Assembly (NCBI GenBank): GCA_019426215.1
Contig: CM033402.1
Location: forward strand, 868,001 to 932,000
From: Buddleja alternifolia
Taxonomy: Eukaryota; Streptophyta; Magnoliopsida; Lamiales; Scrophulariaceae
DNA: 64,000 bases
Direction of reading: 5' to 3'
Part shown: piece by piece, positions 46,666 to 59,027 of the stretch
Layout of the letters: each line of letters opens with the position of its first letter
How positions within the stretch are numbered: position 1 is the stretch's first letter
The notes under the pieces: model-generated
The model's database searches: none
Told to the model about the DNA's origin: nothing
Seen by the model: the letters and a program-made list of their open reading frames with translations, nothing else
Made by a program: the position numbers and the translations under genes

Positions 46666-47431
46666 TAAATTAAATAATGTTCATTGTCTTAGATTTTACA
46701 CACTCGGCCCAATCCAGCAAGAAAATTGATATTGGTGAAATGGGCCGTTTGGATATCTAGCCACTTCTATTTTGTAGATATTGGGTTGTGGGCCTTGGGC
46801 CCAATAGAAGTTTACTTGAATTTGAAAATTATGTTTTGAATTTTATTTGATTACTTCGAACTTTGAAGTATGGACTGAATTTGAACGAGTTTAATCAAAA
46901 CGATAATCAGAGGTATAATCGCTCAATTGTTGTGTACGTATTAGAAGCTCTCTAAACTTTTCTATATTACTAACACGCTTCCTGTCAAATAGTAAAATTA
47001 CAATTCATTTTAATTAACATCGAGTGAAATCGTAATATGCTCTCAAAATCTATACTACTTATAATTGAGCAGCACCAAATATTAAACTTATCTTTTTTGA
47101 AACGACATAATTACTTTTCGTTCTCTTATTCTAATTCTCATATGGGTTTATTGATCCATGCTTTAACCAAACCATACCGACATTTCTCTTCTCATGTTCT
47201 CTCTTTTTTCTCTCTCTCAATTTTTATTTTTTTACTACAAACTACTATCTCTTACTAATTTCTAACCACTTCTCATAATTAACATAAATTATGAATGAAA
47301 TTTACGTCTACATAATTTCAAGTTATATATAATATTGAATTTTTTTATCATAAAATTGTAAATAAATATTTTTATTTATACTATTTAAATAATTAAGAAC
47401 ATGCATTAAGTATGTGACCATTAGTTACTAT
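46666..47431. other. Intergenic, no gene seen
   Basis: AT-rich spacer between the divergent MUB and FYV7-like genes. One 73-codon ORF (47037-47258) lacks any recognisable feature. Confidence 0.4.
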
Positions 47432-48308
47432 GGCTGCCTATGGTTATGTTTTCAGAATTGCACTAAAAAATAAAAATGCACACTTCTAAATAAATTTTAC
47501 AGAAAATACTCAAATTTTAAATCCTACTACACGTTCCCCTATATAACAACCAATCATTTCACCCTTTCAATCAATTCACAATCTTTCATCATTAATTACA
47601 CCATCCCACTTTCCAACTCATTCTCTTTCTTACTTTATCATATTTTATATAATAAAAATTCATATTCAATTTTTCAAATATTTCAATTATTATTATTAAA
47701 TAATATTTAATTCGAATAATAGTAAAAAAAGTACTAAGATGCAACATTACATATCTTTTATATTTTTATTTTAAATTTGAAAATTATATTGAAATTATCA
47801 TATTATTGAATTAAAAAATACAAAAGTTAATAATTTATTAAAATATTTATATAATATTATAATATATATATACAAGTATAACAAAGTGGCTTGTGCAGCC
47901 ACTTTATTACTATGTATATTATATTACATTATATATATATATATATATATATTTTACTTTAGCAAAGTGCGAAGTGGCGTGTGCAGCCACTTTGTTCCTA
48001 TATATATTATATAACGTTATATATATATATATATATAAATAAGTATTAGATGTATACACACACATATTTTATACATAATTCATAATACTATATCAATCTC
48101 ATTAAATTTATAATTAATTCAATCACTTTATATATCAAATCCCAATAAAATTCAACTTTATATCACATTAAACACCACTTCCAACTATTTTCTAAAAACA
48201 CATCCAAACAAACAATAAAAGTCAATATTTTCACTCAAATTTTTATAATACACATTTTTCAAAAAAAAAACTCAGAATTTAACTCAAAAAATATAACCAT
48301 ACGGAGCC
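47432..48308. mobile_element. MITE with GGCT...TATGGTTAT termini (877 bp)
   Basis: Starts ggctgcctatggttatgttt and ends with the inverted form (ataaccatacggagcc). A 3-bp tat flanks both sides. The interior is AT-rich and holds two small hairpins. The element at 52370-54057 has related ends and also a 3-bp flank duplication. Confidence 0.55.
47885..47995. repeat. Paired hairpins in TA-rich tract
   Basis: aaagtggcttgtgcagccactt (about 47885) and gaagtggcgtgtgcagccac (about 47971) each form a 7-8 bp stem (AAGTGGC/GCCACTT) around a short TGTGC loop, 86 bp apart. Both are followed by TA-rich runs. The spacing and flanks show one arose by duplication of the other. Confidence 0.7.
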
Positions 48309-48745
48309 TATAATTTTTCAAAGTTCGTAGTATTTTTCGGGAAAAATTTATGTTAGACCAAGTTCAATGATTATATCTCTCATAAAGAAAAATGTATTGT
48401 GCGATTCCCGCAAATACTTACAAACCATTATTCTTTTTTCTATTTTGCAGTAATTAATCACTGGACTCGATCTGATATGATATTATCCTATTTTATTCAA
48501 CCTTAACATATTTATATTTAGCTAAATGCTAGAGCTCAAAAAATAGTTCAATAATATTTGCCTATAGGTAGACGAGCTTTTTACTTCATAAACCTAAAGA
48601 ACATAAAACGAGAAAGAACTCAAAATACTTGAGCCCTAATTTAACTCCCCCATTTCAAATTCTCTCAAATTGGAGCTTGAATCTTCACAGTAAATTAGGG
48701 TTTACGAAGTATATCGTGTTAATATCTTTGATTTATACCAACGCA

Positions 48746-51570
48746 ATGACAAAAGGTAGAGGAATTTCTGAGCGTAGTGAAAAGACAGGGAGGAAAATTG
48801 ACGGCGGCCATGATTTGATCAAGGACAAGATGAAGATGAAGAAGAATATGCAGAGATTGGGAGGGAGAGGTGGCTTGTCGCTCGAATCGTTCGCAAAAGC
48901 TAAGTCCAGGGATGACAATTATAATCCTGCCTTGATTAGTACGTTTTATGCTTTCATTTTCGATTTAATTCTTTGAATTCTGTGTTGTTTTTTGCATTTC
49001 CGTGTGAGATTTAAAGTTAAGAGCTAGAGATTTTGCTTTAGTGATGAATGTGATTGGATTAGGCATTGTTTGGTGATTGTTACAGTGTGTAGTCGTTGCC
49101 TTTGTGGTCAATTTATGGAGCTTTCGATGCTTAATTTTGTCGAACAATGTGGCGGAGAAGATCTCGAGTGGTTAATGTTCGTTAAGTTAATGAATTTGAG
49201 CGAGCATCTAAGAAAAGAGTTCTTAAACGGTGCAATTATTCAGATTGGTTTATATATATATGATTGAATTAGGAGCTAAAATTTTTGTTTTACCGATGAA
49301 TGTGGTTGGATTAGGCTTTGTTTGGTAATCGTTATAGCGTGTAGTGGGTGTTGCCTTTTGATCAATTTATGGACCTTTTGATCTTAATTTTGTTGAATAA
49401 TGCGGCGGAGAAGATTTCGAGCGGTAAATGTTTGTTAAGTTAATGAATTTGAGCAAGCATTTAAGAAAGAAATTCTTAAGCAGTGCAATGTTTTATTGTC
49501 TCTATGTGTGTGTGTGTACATCGTATTTAACATCATAGAATGAAGATTTGGAGTTGGAAGTTGAATAATTTTACTCGAATTTGAGCATATATTCAAAAAT
49601 CTTAATTTCAAGAGCAAAATTCTTTGATCCCATCATATTTTGTTTTTATTAAATTCTATTATGCTCATTTCAACCTCACTATGGATTGCAAGTACACCCA
49701 TTTAAATGACTTTAGAGATATAAAATCAGTGTTCATAATCCCAATTTAGAATTGCTTGAACTATTCTGTCTTAAAATTTTGGTCTGATTATTAGAGAGTA
49801 CGGTTCATTCTTTAAGTGTTAAGCAATGAAATTGATTGAGCATACCATCATCGGATATTCTCAAGGTATCTGCTAGTGTTTTCTCTAATTAATGGGTTTT
49901 GATTTGAGAATTGACCTTTCTCTACCTTTTTCAAGTGAGAAAATTGATTAGGCTAAGAATAAAACATGGGGACCTGAAATAGCACTAAAGTTTTGTAATG
50001 AATTTGTATCATGTTTAACTGAATACACTGTGCAATTATGTATTCATTTCATTGTTAAATTCTTATTTGGTCAGTTAATAGCTAGGGCAATCATGTGATT
50101 TGGCCTTTGGGGGTACTGAGTATGCTGAGTATTTATGCTGGCTCGGTGGTTTAAAGTAAATGTTTTACACTAGGTTTTATTTGAGTTACAAATGCATGAA
50201 GATGACTCTCTTGATCAATACGGATAAGTAGAATTAAAATGGTCAATGTGATTCAGAATTAGGACAAGTGATATCTGGAAGCAAGACTTGTTTCTTCTCT
50301 TTTACGGGAGAAGTGGGGTGCTCGAGCTTGGTCAATAAAAAGTTGTGAGCTCGAGATGGGAAGTGTAATAAAATCTGAAGAATGAGTAGTTTACAGAATC
50401 CATTAAATTTGATCTCAAAACTCGTGGAAGCCCCTCCAAGGCCTTGTTGTGTGTGATAGCCTTACCGTCCAAATCCATCTATTTAAACAGATTTTCTGTA
50501 TCTCCACTACTGAGCTGGAAATTTAGGTCTTCTTATGTCTATTGTTTGATAAGTTTTGCATTTGGGAGGTAATGATTATTCCTACAATCATGTGAGAATT
50601 AATGCTTATAGTTAAAAAATTTGGTGGAATCTTATTATATCATTATTGGTATTAACTAAATTTGTTGTTTTTCCTTTGTTCAGAGAAGCAAAGAGAGTTC
50701 TATAAGAATGCTAAATATGTAAGCAAATACAAGAAGTCACTAAGGCAACAAGAGCAACAGAATGTTCCTTTCAGAGCTGGAAGACCATCGGAGGTGTGAA
50801 TTGGATTTTCCTATCCCTCCTTCTCTTAGTTTCTTTATCTATCTCTTCCTTCCTTCTTTCTTTTTACCTTCTTCTTTTTCTTTTTTTTTGAGTATTTGGG
50901 TGGGAGAGGGGGGGGGGGTGTTTGTAATTACAAGCACACTCCTCATTCATTAGATGATTACCATGAGTCCCTTAAGGTTTTGCAAATTATCAATACACCC
51001 CCGTATCAAAGAGGTTGAAAACTTGAAATTGTAATATGCTTTACTGACGGATGAAGTTTAGGTAATTTCTCAAACCTTGGATGGATTTTCGTAATTAGGT
51101 CTCACGGTGAGGGTATCTATGTAATTTACCTTTTTTTGGTATGTGTTTGTGCGTCTCAGAGAGGGACGGGGGGTGTACTTCACATAGGTTGTCTTGAGGG
51201 TGATTCTAGCTCTTCATCAAAACATATTACTTGTTTGGTAGGAAAATATTGGTCTCATCTACCATATCAATTGTTACCACAGGGTGAAAACGATACAAAA
51301 GAAGGTGATTTTGTTAACCAACATAACAAGAAAAGCAAGAAGAGTGCAAGAAGTCTTAAGGAGTTGTACGAGAAAAAGCGTGATGAGGAAGACAGGGCTA
51401 GGTCAGAGAGGGAAGCCATAATTCAGGCAAAGAACGCAGAGAGGCAGCAATCCGAAGCTCGAAGAAAATCTCTAAAGGAGAAAATGTATAAGAAGACAAA
51501 ATCAGGTCAGCCCGTAATGAAATACCGAATTGAGCATCTTTTGGAAACGATTCAAGGTTCAACAAGTTAG
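48746..51570 (+). CDS. FYV7/CCDC59-like rRNA-processing protein, 3 exons
   Basis: The exons are 48746-48938, 50684-50793 and 51283-51570; donors are GTACGT at 48939 and GTGTGA at 50794, and acceptors are CAG before 50684 and before 51283. The product is 196 residues. The first exon is very basic (TKGRGISERSEKTGRKIDGG). The exon 1/2 junction creates NPALIKKQREFYKNAKYVSK, the signature of the yeast FYV7 / human CCDC59 rRNA-processing family. Exon 3 is a charged coiled coil (KSARSLKELYEKKRDEEDRA) ending in a conserved basic block (KYRIEHLLETIQ). FYV7 works in the nucleolus in 35S pre-rRNA processing for the small subunit. I chose the start at 48746 over an in-frame upstream ATG (48629) because the intervening sequence is unlike the family. 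Intron 1 is long (1745 bp). Confidence 0.88.
49022..49495 (+). repeat. ~245-bp tandem duplication in FYV7-like intron 1
   Basis: About 49040-49265 and 49290-49495 are diverged tandem copies sharing 'gatgaatgtg.ttggattagg', 'tttggt.at.gttatagtgtgtag' in form, and 'tgttaagttaatgaatttgag'. Spurious ORFs occur inside both units. Confidence 0.78.
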
Positions 51571-52369
51571 TTCTTTCAACTCTTTTTGTTTATTATGTAA
51601 TGTGTCTATGAGAATTGCAATTAAGGATATGAAATTCGTGGCACAAGAGTGATTGAGATTGCTGGATTAATTTTGAACTGGTAGTGTTTTCCCTTTTGAT
51701 GAAATTCACTTTTTTTTGTGTTAGGTTGAAAAACTAAAGAATAATTATAATAATGTCAGAGAAATCACTGCATCATTCTCCTTTCTTGATTTTTTTTTTC
51801 TTTTTGAATAATTTGTTTCAAATGTTTTTTATTTGGGTATTCATAATAATTTGCCCTAGTACATAGGGATAATTCTTGGATAGACTAAGACTATTCGAGT
51901 CGGTCAACCCGACACCGTTGATTGCTAAGGATTTGGTGCATATTCACTTGAAATCCGACTGTGGATGATGAATCACTTCGATGGGCTCAGTATATTGATC
52001 TAACAAAAACAGCAAATTAGCACATGATTCATAACCCTAAAAAGGCAGAAGAAAATGGGAAATGTTTATATATACCCAGGAAATAATATAGTGCACCGGG
52101 AGTGTTTTTAAGGTGTATTTGCATGTCCATCTCTTTTACACAAGTGTGTGTGGGGTTCACACACAGTACAACATAGTGCATGAAAGAGATAGGCACATGA
52201 CACAAGGACTAATACCGTCGGTCTATCATAGTATTATCCATATCTACCCGTGTTGAACTTCAAAATGTGTATAGATCACGCCACGTAAGTACATATTGTA
52301 CGTGGCGTGATCTACACCCTTTGGTGTATGTGACACTGGGTGTATATAAACATTTTTCAAGAAAATGCA
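51571..52369. other. Intergenic with foldback elements, no gene
   Basis: It holds a hairpin-forming dispersed MITE at about 52085-52240 (relative of 6867-7060) and a near-perfect inverted repeat at 52267-52312 (atagatcacgccacgta mirrored by tacgtggcgtgatctac across an 11-bp loop). The latter is followed by 'ctttggtgtatg' as in the foldback at 2455. No gene was found. Confidence 0.65.
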
Positions 52370-52755
52370 GGCTATGTTTGTTTCTATTTTGGAGGGTCTT
52401 TTTGGCGAAAATTTTGGTGAGAAAATTTATTGGGAGGTTTGTATTTTGATGAGAAAATTTATTGGGAGGTTTGTATTTTGATGAGAATGTGTTTGGTTGT
52501 GTATTTAATTTTGTTTTCAGAGAGAACAAAATTTACTGTAGCAGTCAAATCATATAAGTTTTTGTCTTAAAAAGTTTGTGTTAATGATTAAAATATATAG
52601 TAATATAAGTTTTAAGTGATTATAATATTTATGAATGTGTGTATATATATATATATATGAGTATATTTTACTATTTGTATAATTATATATACTTATGCGT
52701 ATTAAATTTCTCTATTGATATATAAAGGTACTTATATTATATGCATATGCTCGTG

Positions 52756-52786
<31 letters not shown>

Positions 52787-54057
52787 GTATGTATGTGTGT
52801 GTACTTATATACACAATCAAACTTTTATAACTATACCCATAAATGTTATACCCCAAAAATTTCTCACTCTTAACTCTTCTTTGTCACCTTCTCAACACTA
52901 ACTCATGATCATGGCTGTCTCTTTCCATCTCCAAAGCCATCTTTTACACAAATTTCAATTTCTTGACCAAATCAATTTTATTAATTTCATTAACAAACCA
53001 AATCGAACACTCCCCAATTTCCCTTTAAAAATGTTTCCACACCCAAAGTCAACTTCTATCAAAATTCTGGAGTATGAGGCATGTAATGGAGAAGAGGCCC
53101 TCTAACAAGAACTAAAAGAAATTGTCTCAAAAGAAGCATTGCAATATCACACTTAGGGGTGTTCATCGGTCGGTTTTTCAACCGAACCGAACTGGATTTT
53201 CGGTTAACCAAAATTTCGATTTTCCGAAAATCAGGACCGAAAACCTAACCGAACAGGTTCGGTCGATTTTTTTTCGGTTCGGTTAAAACCGAAAAAGGCA
53301 ATTTATTTTTTTTTGCTCCTATTTTTTTAAAAAATCTCACTGGCTACTGTTTTTTGGCTATTTTTGTTCACTTTTTTTTTGGAATGCAAACATTTATATA
53401 TTTATAATTACGTTTAGCATGACCAACTAAAATTGACATAATGGAATTAAAAAGCGAACCGGTTCGATTTAGTTTTTTGGTATAAATAAATAAATAAATT
53501 AGATATAAATAAATAATTAAAATTTAATTATGACTAATTTTAATTCATTTTCTTTATTTTCCTATAAGTTGTCATTAGGAAACACATTTTTTTTATAATT
53601 TTTGGCCTATATTATACTATATAAAAATTAAAACAAAATAAAATAATAAAAATCGGTTTTTCAGTTAATCGAACCGACCTAACCTCAAAATCGAAAATCG
53701 AACCGAAAATTGAATTTTGGCAACAAAAAAAAATCGAAAACCAAATCGAATTTTTCTATTCGGACCAAAATTTCGATTTGCCGTCGGTTCGGTCAATTTT
53801 TAACACTCCTAATCACACTACATCATCTTATTAAGTAAAATTTTATATCAATAAAATTAATATATATATATATATATATATATTATGTGAAAGGGGTAGG
53901 AGTGGGTAGGCATAGTAGTAAAAGTCAAATTTTATAGGCTACATATTATTAGGATATTTGGCCAAAAAAATCAATTTTGGCCAAAAAGGATAAACCAAAT
54001 TTTTTTGGCCAAATCTATTTGGCCAAAATAGGCTTGAAAATAAAAACAAACATAGCC
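52370..54057. mobile_element. TIR element, 1.69 kb, 3-bp flanks
   Basis: Starts ggctatgtttgtttctatttt and ends with the inverted form (aaaataaaaacaaacatagcc). The 3-bp gca flanks both ends. Just inside the left end, a 30-bp unit with 'gagaaaatttattgggaggt' is repeated in tandem. No transposase is visible, and a complete hAT MITE is nested inside at 53154-53811. The superfamily is uncertain: termini recall PIF/Harbinger MITEs, but their usual target is TTA/TAA. Confidence 0.7.
53154..53811. mobile_element. hAT MITE nested in larger element
   Basis: A 658-bp insertion starting taggggtgttcatcggtcgg and ending aacactccta, flanked by a perfect 8-bp duplication atcacact (53146-53153, 53812-53819). 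The ends are filled with 'accgaa/ttcggt' words in both orientations. Confidence 0.85.
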
Positions 54058-55662
54058 GCACATTTTGGAATCCTGTGATTCAATTATGCACAAGTTAATC
54101 AAAAGTGTGATTAGACACCAATAACCCCAAAGCATGAGTTGTACTTGTTTCATGACTAAGCTGTTGAGTTGTTTGAACAAAACTAATAAATACAGAATCA
54201 AATGCATCACGTTTTGTCAGTCAAAAAATGCTGCAAATATCAGTGATTTTCTTCTGTGACCCCTTCTTATGCGAATCTATTTCTCGATATTAGTCTTCTG
54301 TATTGTAGCATTCACGTGCTCCCACTCAGGCTGAAATGATTGCTCAAACTTCTCCAAGGGATAATTCTACAGTGGTGGGATGTAATATTTGGGGGCTATG
54401 GATACCTGGATGTCGAATTATTTTTACCATCACATGTGAGGTGAGGTATTTGGGGGCTATGAGATACATGGTAAACAGTATGAGTGTATTTTAGGATTAG
54501 TATAATTATGGTGTTATTTGTTAGGTTTAGAACGGAATTATTTTGTACCTGAGAAACTCATGATTATATATCAATATATAAACTACAGTGTGGAACTAAG
54601 TTGAGGTTCCGAGAGCCCCCAAATATCACCCGCTATTGATATGGTATCACCGTGTCAGCTGTGTAAAGAGAGAATCACATTTTAATTTTAATTTTTTTTG
54701 TTCTTATTTCATCTTGAGTTTCATTTCATAATTGGATGTCGAGTAAATGCATTTCATATTCAAGTGTATATATAGAGAGAGAGAGTCTTTGTACCGATCT
54801 AGGCTTGTATTCGGAGTTTCCTTGGGCTTGGTAAGGCGTAATGGGGCCAACCCTTGCCCATTCAGTGCTTTACCTCGGGCGATCGACATCATACGCTCTA
54901 TTGTATACGCTTATCATGTGTATATGATTCCAAATACGAGAACGAAATACTGAATTTGTGTATAGAAGTACCAAATCTTTTGCACTCGATCCATTCCCGT
55001 CCTAAAAGTAGAATGCAATAATGGTCAAGGTTGTACAGTGTTCACCATCAAAGAGACATATTTTCTCCAAAGTAAGATTCCTATAAAGAATATATTTCAT
55101 AAACCTAGTGTTATCCTAGGCAAAAAAACACAAACTGATAATAATGTGCACTTAAATAAAGTTTTTGAGTTTTATGACGTGTAAGCTAGAGTTATATGGC
55201 TATTAAATTGACATGAGCTTGCTCCAAAGTCCAAAGTGCAAGAATTATAAAAGGCTTATGATTTATTAGCATAAAAGCACGATTATAAGAAAATCATGAG
55301 GTACCTTGGATAAAAGAATTAAAAGCATTATTGTTGATAATGTAGTGGGATAATTAGTGGGTTCTCGTTATATAATTTTTTTATTTCTTATTCTTCTTTC
55401 CGGTTTTATAAGTCGAATCAAATTTTGTTAATGAATTTCACTATTGGTGTAATAAGCTGATTAATATTTGCATTTTAAATTTCAGTATAATCATAATTAT
55501 GTTAAACTACGCCTGAGTTCTACTATTAAAATTGCGAATCTTGAGAGCTCTTTGATCTAGCACGGATCCTACTCCCTACTATTTCAGTCAAGAGGATCGA
55601 TAATATGCACGAAAGTCACGTTCTCAATAATATAGACTGCACTCAAATGTTGAGCTGCCTAC
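54058..55662. other. Intergenic, possible LTR remnant, no gene
   Basis: Between about 54370 and 54660 a segment with repeated 'gtatttgggggctatg' and a 'tggtatcaccgtg' at about 54642 could be an LTR end with degenerate primer-binding site. No partner or target duplication was found. The rest is AT-rich with no recognisable ORF. Confidence 0.35.
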
Positions 55663-56236
55663 TGTCACGCCCTGACAGTCTGAAGTATTTTGAGATGACC
55701 GGGACGTGTCATCTTGCTAAGAGACAAGAGTTTAAAAGCTATTTGAGTATTCTGGAAAAGTGTAGAAGATTTTAAAAAGGTCTAGAAGGCTCCGGAAAGT
55801 TCTAGAATACTCTAGAACAATCTAGATACTAGTAGAAAGTTCCATAATTGTGTAGAACCGTATAGAATGTTCTAGTTGATTCTAGATGATAGTAGAAGCA
55901 TCTAGAAAGTGGTAGTGATGTGTGGACATTTCTAGAATTATGTGGATATGTTAGGAAGTTTCTATGGATTAGTATAAATAGGAGTGGTGATGTCATTTGT
56001 AAGCAACCAAGTGTAGAATCAAGTCTTGTGAGTCATTGAGGGTAATAGTGTAGTATTCTCTCAAGTTCTACTCTTGTGTTCTTCCTTCCAAATTTCTTAC
56101 TCTCTATACCCAAATTCCTTTTTCACACACGAGCACATGAGTGATTGTTGAGGCTGACTTAGCACAATCTCGCAAGAGGCGGATTGAAGGGCTAAGTGCC
56201 GCACGGGACGTTAGTATCGAGGCTAAGTCCGTGACA
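55663..56236 (+). mobile_element. Solo LTR with heat-shock-element-like U3
   Basis: The 574-bp segment starts tgtcacgccctgacag and ends ccgtgaca, flanked by ctac (55659-55662 and 56237-56240). TATAAATA lies at 55973-55980. Between 55750 and 55920 the U3 is packed with about a dozen (t)ctagaa/gtagaa words, including one exact GAAnnTTCnnGAA heat-shock element. No second LTR or coding domain adjoins it. Confidence 0.78.
55795..55877 (+). promoter_or_regulatory. Heat-shock-element cluster in solo LTR
   Basis: gaaagttctagaa at 55795-55807 fits GAAnnTTCnnGAA at every fixed position. gaaagttccataa (55835-55847) and gaatgttctagtt (55865-55877) match at two of three repeats each. The cluster lies about 100-180 bp upstream of the TATA box. 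Binding by heat-shock factors is inferred. Confidence 0.6.
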
Positions 56237-57670
56237 CTACGTACCCTTTCAGGATCAAGTTTAGACGTAGTTCAAACATGTTGTTAGAATAGATATGATT
56301 CGTATTATGACGATCTCTCGTATTTGTATTCTAGGTTCGTACTCTCGAGTCTCCAATTATTCGAGCTACACGAAAAATGATTCGTAGTATTTATTGCTCA
56401 AACTCGCGGTCCTCTAATCTTCATAAATGACTGTATTTATAGAGTTTCCATTCGGTACTGTAGGGCGAATGATTGACAAGACGTCTTGCCTATGGATTCC
56501 CTACACGTGTCTGATGGGTGGCACAGATTCGATGCCCATCGGGTCGGGCCATGAACCGACCCTACCCGATTTACAAAACACACGCGGATCTTGGAGTGTA
56601 ATGTAAATACCATGGTTATAGGGACTGGGTGTGAAACCCATCTCGTTTTCTCGTATTCGAGGTAGTATATCAATTATATGACCCTATATATTTCAAGAAA
56701 TACGAGCCAACGACTATTAAATCTTCTAATATTTTAGGTATATCTTAAAATGAATATATCAGCTAGGAAACAAACAGAAAAGCCTAGAAATATAGTGAAA
56801 GGAAATTAAATTAAATAATCGAAAACATGAAATATGGAAATAGCCATCAGTTAATGAAGGTTCCTTTTTCTTTTCTTTTGTTTTCTCTTTTTTCTCCCTC
56901 TGATGGTGGATTGTCTATGTCATGTTACTATCTCTCTGTCAATTTGTCCTTCGTCATCTCTTCTCTCTGACTCATTGTCGAACATAATAATTTAAACAAA
57001 AAAAAAAAAACGAGAGGTGTTAAATAATACTAGTCCTGTATCTATATGTATGTATATGTATGTCCACTTGCTTTTTGTTTTTCAAAAATCTGAAAAGGAG
57101 TTTGGCTATTTGATGTGTTCAAAGGGTAATATTGGTGATCATCAAGTGGTCATCAGGTGTTGTGTAAAGCCGAGAATGAATGAATTTTGCAGTCATATTG
57201 TTCACAAAAGTTGTCAACGTCCTCACATGGCACTGCAGTCGATGCTCTCTCTCCCCCCCTCTTTCCCTCTCTATCTAACTTTAAACCAATGAGTTTGAAT
57301 ACACAACATACCACAATATTTTTTTTTTGTTTTTTTTTTGAAATAAATAAATTGCATAAATATGAAATAAAGGAAAATGTTAGTCGAATCACGGACTGAA
57401 AAGAAGATGATGGCAAAATAAAGTATAAATAGAGTCGAAAAGATCACTACACAATGTTTTAACATACCACAATGTTGCTCATTGAATACAAAACAATTTT
57501 TTTTATTGGTTAACTTGAATACATGCTACAATGTTGGAACAGTTAAAGCTATAGTAATGGTTAGATCTCAAACTTTTTATTTATTGTGTAGTAGTTAAAT
57601 TCTTGAAGTTTATACTTAGAAACATATTTAATCCTAGCTAAAGACATAAAGTTCATCGATACATGTACTT
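56237..57670. other. Intergenic, no gene seen
   Basis: No ORF with a known motif. A CT-rich run near 57248-57275 and poly-T/poly-A runs near 57320 and 57000 are simple repeats. Confidence 0.45.
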
Positions 57671-57835
57671 GGGAAAAATTACACGCAAACCCCCCTCATT
57701 TATTGTGTAAGACATTACCAATACCCCCTCATATTGAGAATTTCTTACAATTTTATAGGGTATTGATATATTTCAATAAGTGGAGGAAATTTTAGTTTTA
57801 TACAATAAATGAGGGGGTCTGTGTATAATTTTTCC
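57671..57835. mobile_element. Short MITE (165 bp)
   Basis: Begins gggaaaaattacacgcaaac and ends in inverted form (gtgtataatttttcc). The arms of about 38 bp share ccccctcatttattgt. This is a compact non-autonomous element; the MULE-like superfamily is a guess. Confidence 0.7.
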
Positions 57836-57929
57836 TAATACTTAATTCAACGTATTTCCTAATTTGCATAGGCACTACAATGACCAGATTAATTACATGT
57901 CCTAGCGAGCTTTAACCAAATGAATATGA

Positions 57930-58468
57930 CTTTAATTGGATGGACACACCATCTCAAAAAAACTATTTTTCAAATATTTTTTCTCCCAAAAATACGTTTG
58001 GTTGGCATATCATGATAATTTTTTTGAATAAAAATCTCAAAATTTCTATGAAAAATTCTTGGAAAAAAAGAAAAAAATACATTTTTACTATTCATGATTT
58101 GACAGTTTATTCACCAATTAAAAGGGTTTGGTCCGGCTATTGTTCAACACCGAAAATCAAATTAATTACATATTCTAATGTAAAATAACGTAACGAGCAA
58201 AATAAGATCCATTTTGCCTATTTTTTGATGACTAAATCGATGAATTTGACTAAAATATATTTATGAAAAATTATATTTAAACATTAATATAAACAAACTT
58301 TCACAATAAAAAACATATCACATCAACCATAATCATTACATATTTTTCTCTAAAAAACACTCATCCAACTACATTTCTAACACAACATTTCTTATCCCTA
58401 AAAATCTTTTTTCTCACTTTTGTCATGAAAAAATATTCTCCGAGATAGATATGTCATCCAATTAAGCC
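57930..58468. mobile_element. Probable MITE (~540 bp)
   Basis: Left end ctttaattggatggacacac pairs loosely with the right end gatatgtcatccaattaagc. The interior has 'aatattttttctcccaaaaa' and, inverted at the right, 'aaaaatattctccgaga'. Target duplication is not resolved. Confidence 0.45.
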
Positions 58469-59027
58469 CTATATTGTTACATAAATTTACTTCCTGGACA
58501 AGCTAAGATGAGTCTCTAACTCTCAAATTATAAGAGGTCTTGAATTTAATCCCACCAATAATCTCTTATTACAGTTTTTTATTTAATTAATTGTAAAGTA
58601 TTATTACATATTTTGAATAATGATATATGATATTAATGAAAAATGAAATAGTCACTATAACCCCAACCCAACCCAACCCAACCTTGCCTTTTAACTTGCA
58701 CCACAAATTACATATTGGACAGAAAATCTGCTAAAAGGAACAGAATCAAAAAAAATTAGCACAAAGTCTGCACATAGCATACATAATCACTTCTCAAAAC
58801 AAATACACCTAATGACAACTCTTTATTACTAATTGAATCCCAATGAATAGCTCAGCCAAGTGTAAAAATTGATGGCATTTGAGCTCTCAACCCCCTCCCA
58901 CTGGGGCTTGTTCCCACTTCCACCGGCATCACATTCGCATAAGAATTTCCCGGAACTAAAAATACAACGATTATCAAGCAGACCGTATACCTGATTCACC
59001 TCTTTACGCAATAACCACGAAGAATTT

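Noticed and set aside
48629..48745. Upstream in-frame start for the FYV7-like gene
   Set aside because: The added 39 residues are unlike the basic N-terminus of the family; 48746 is a better start.
58662..58684. Telomere-like repeat
   Set aside because: The unit is aaccc/cccaa type, not CCCTAAA, and the run is only about 20 bp.
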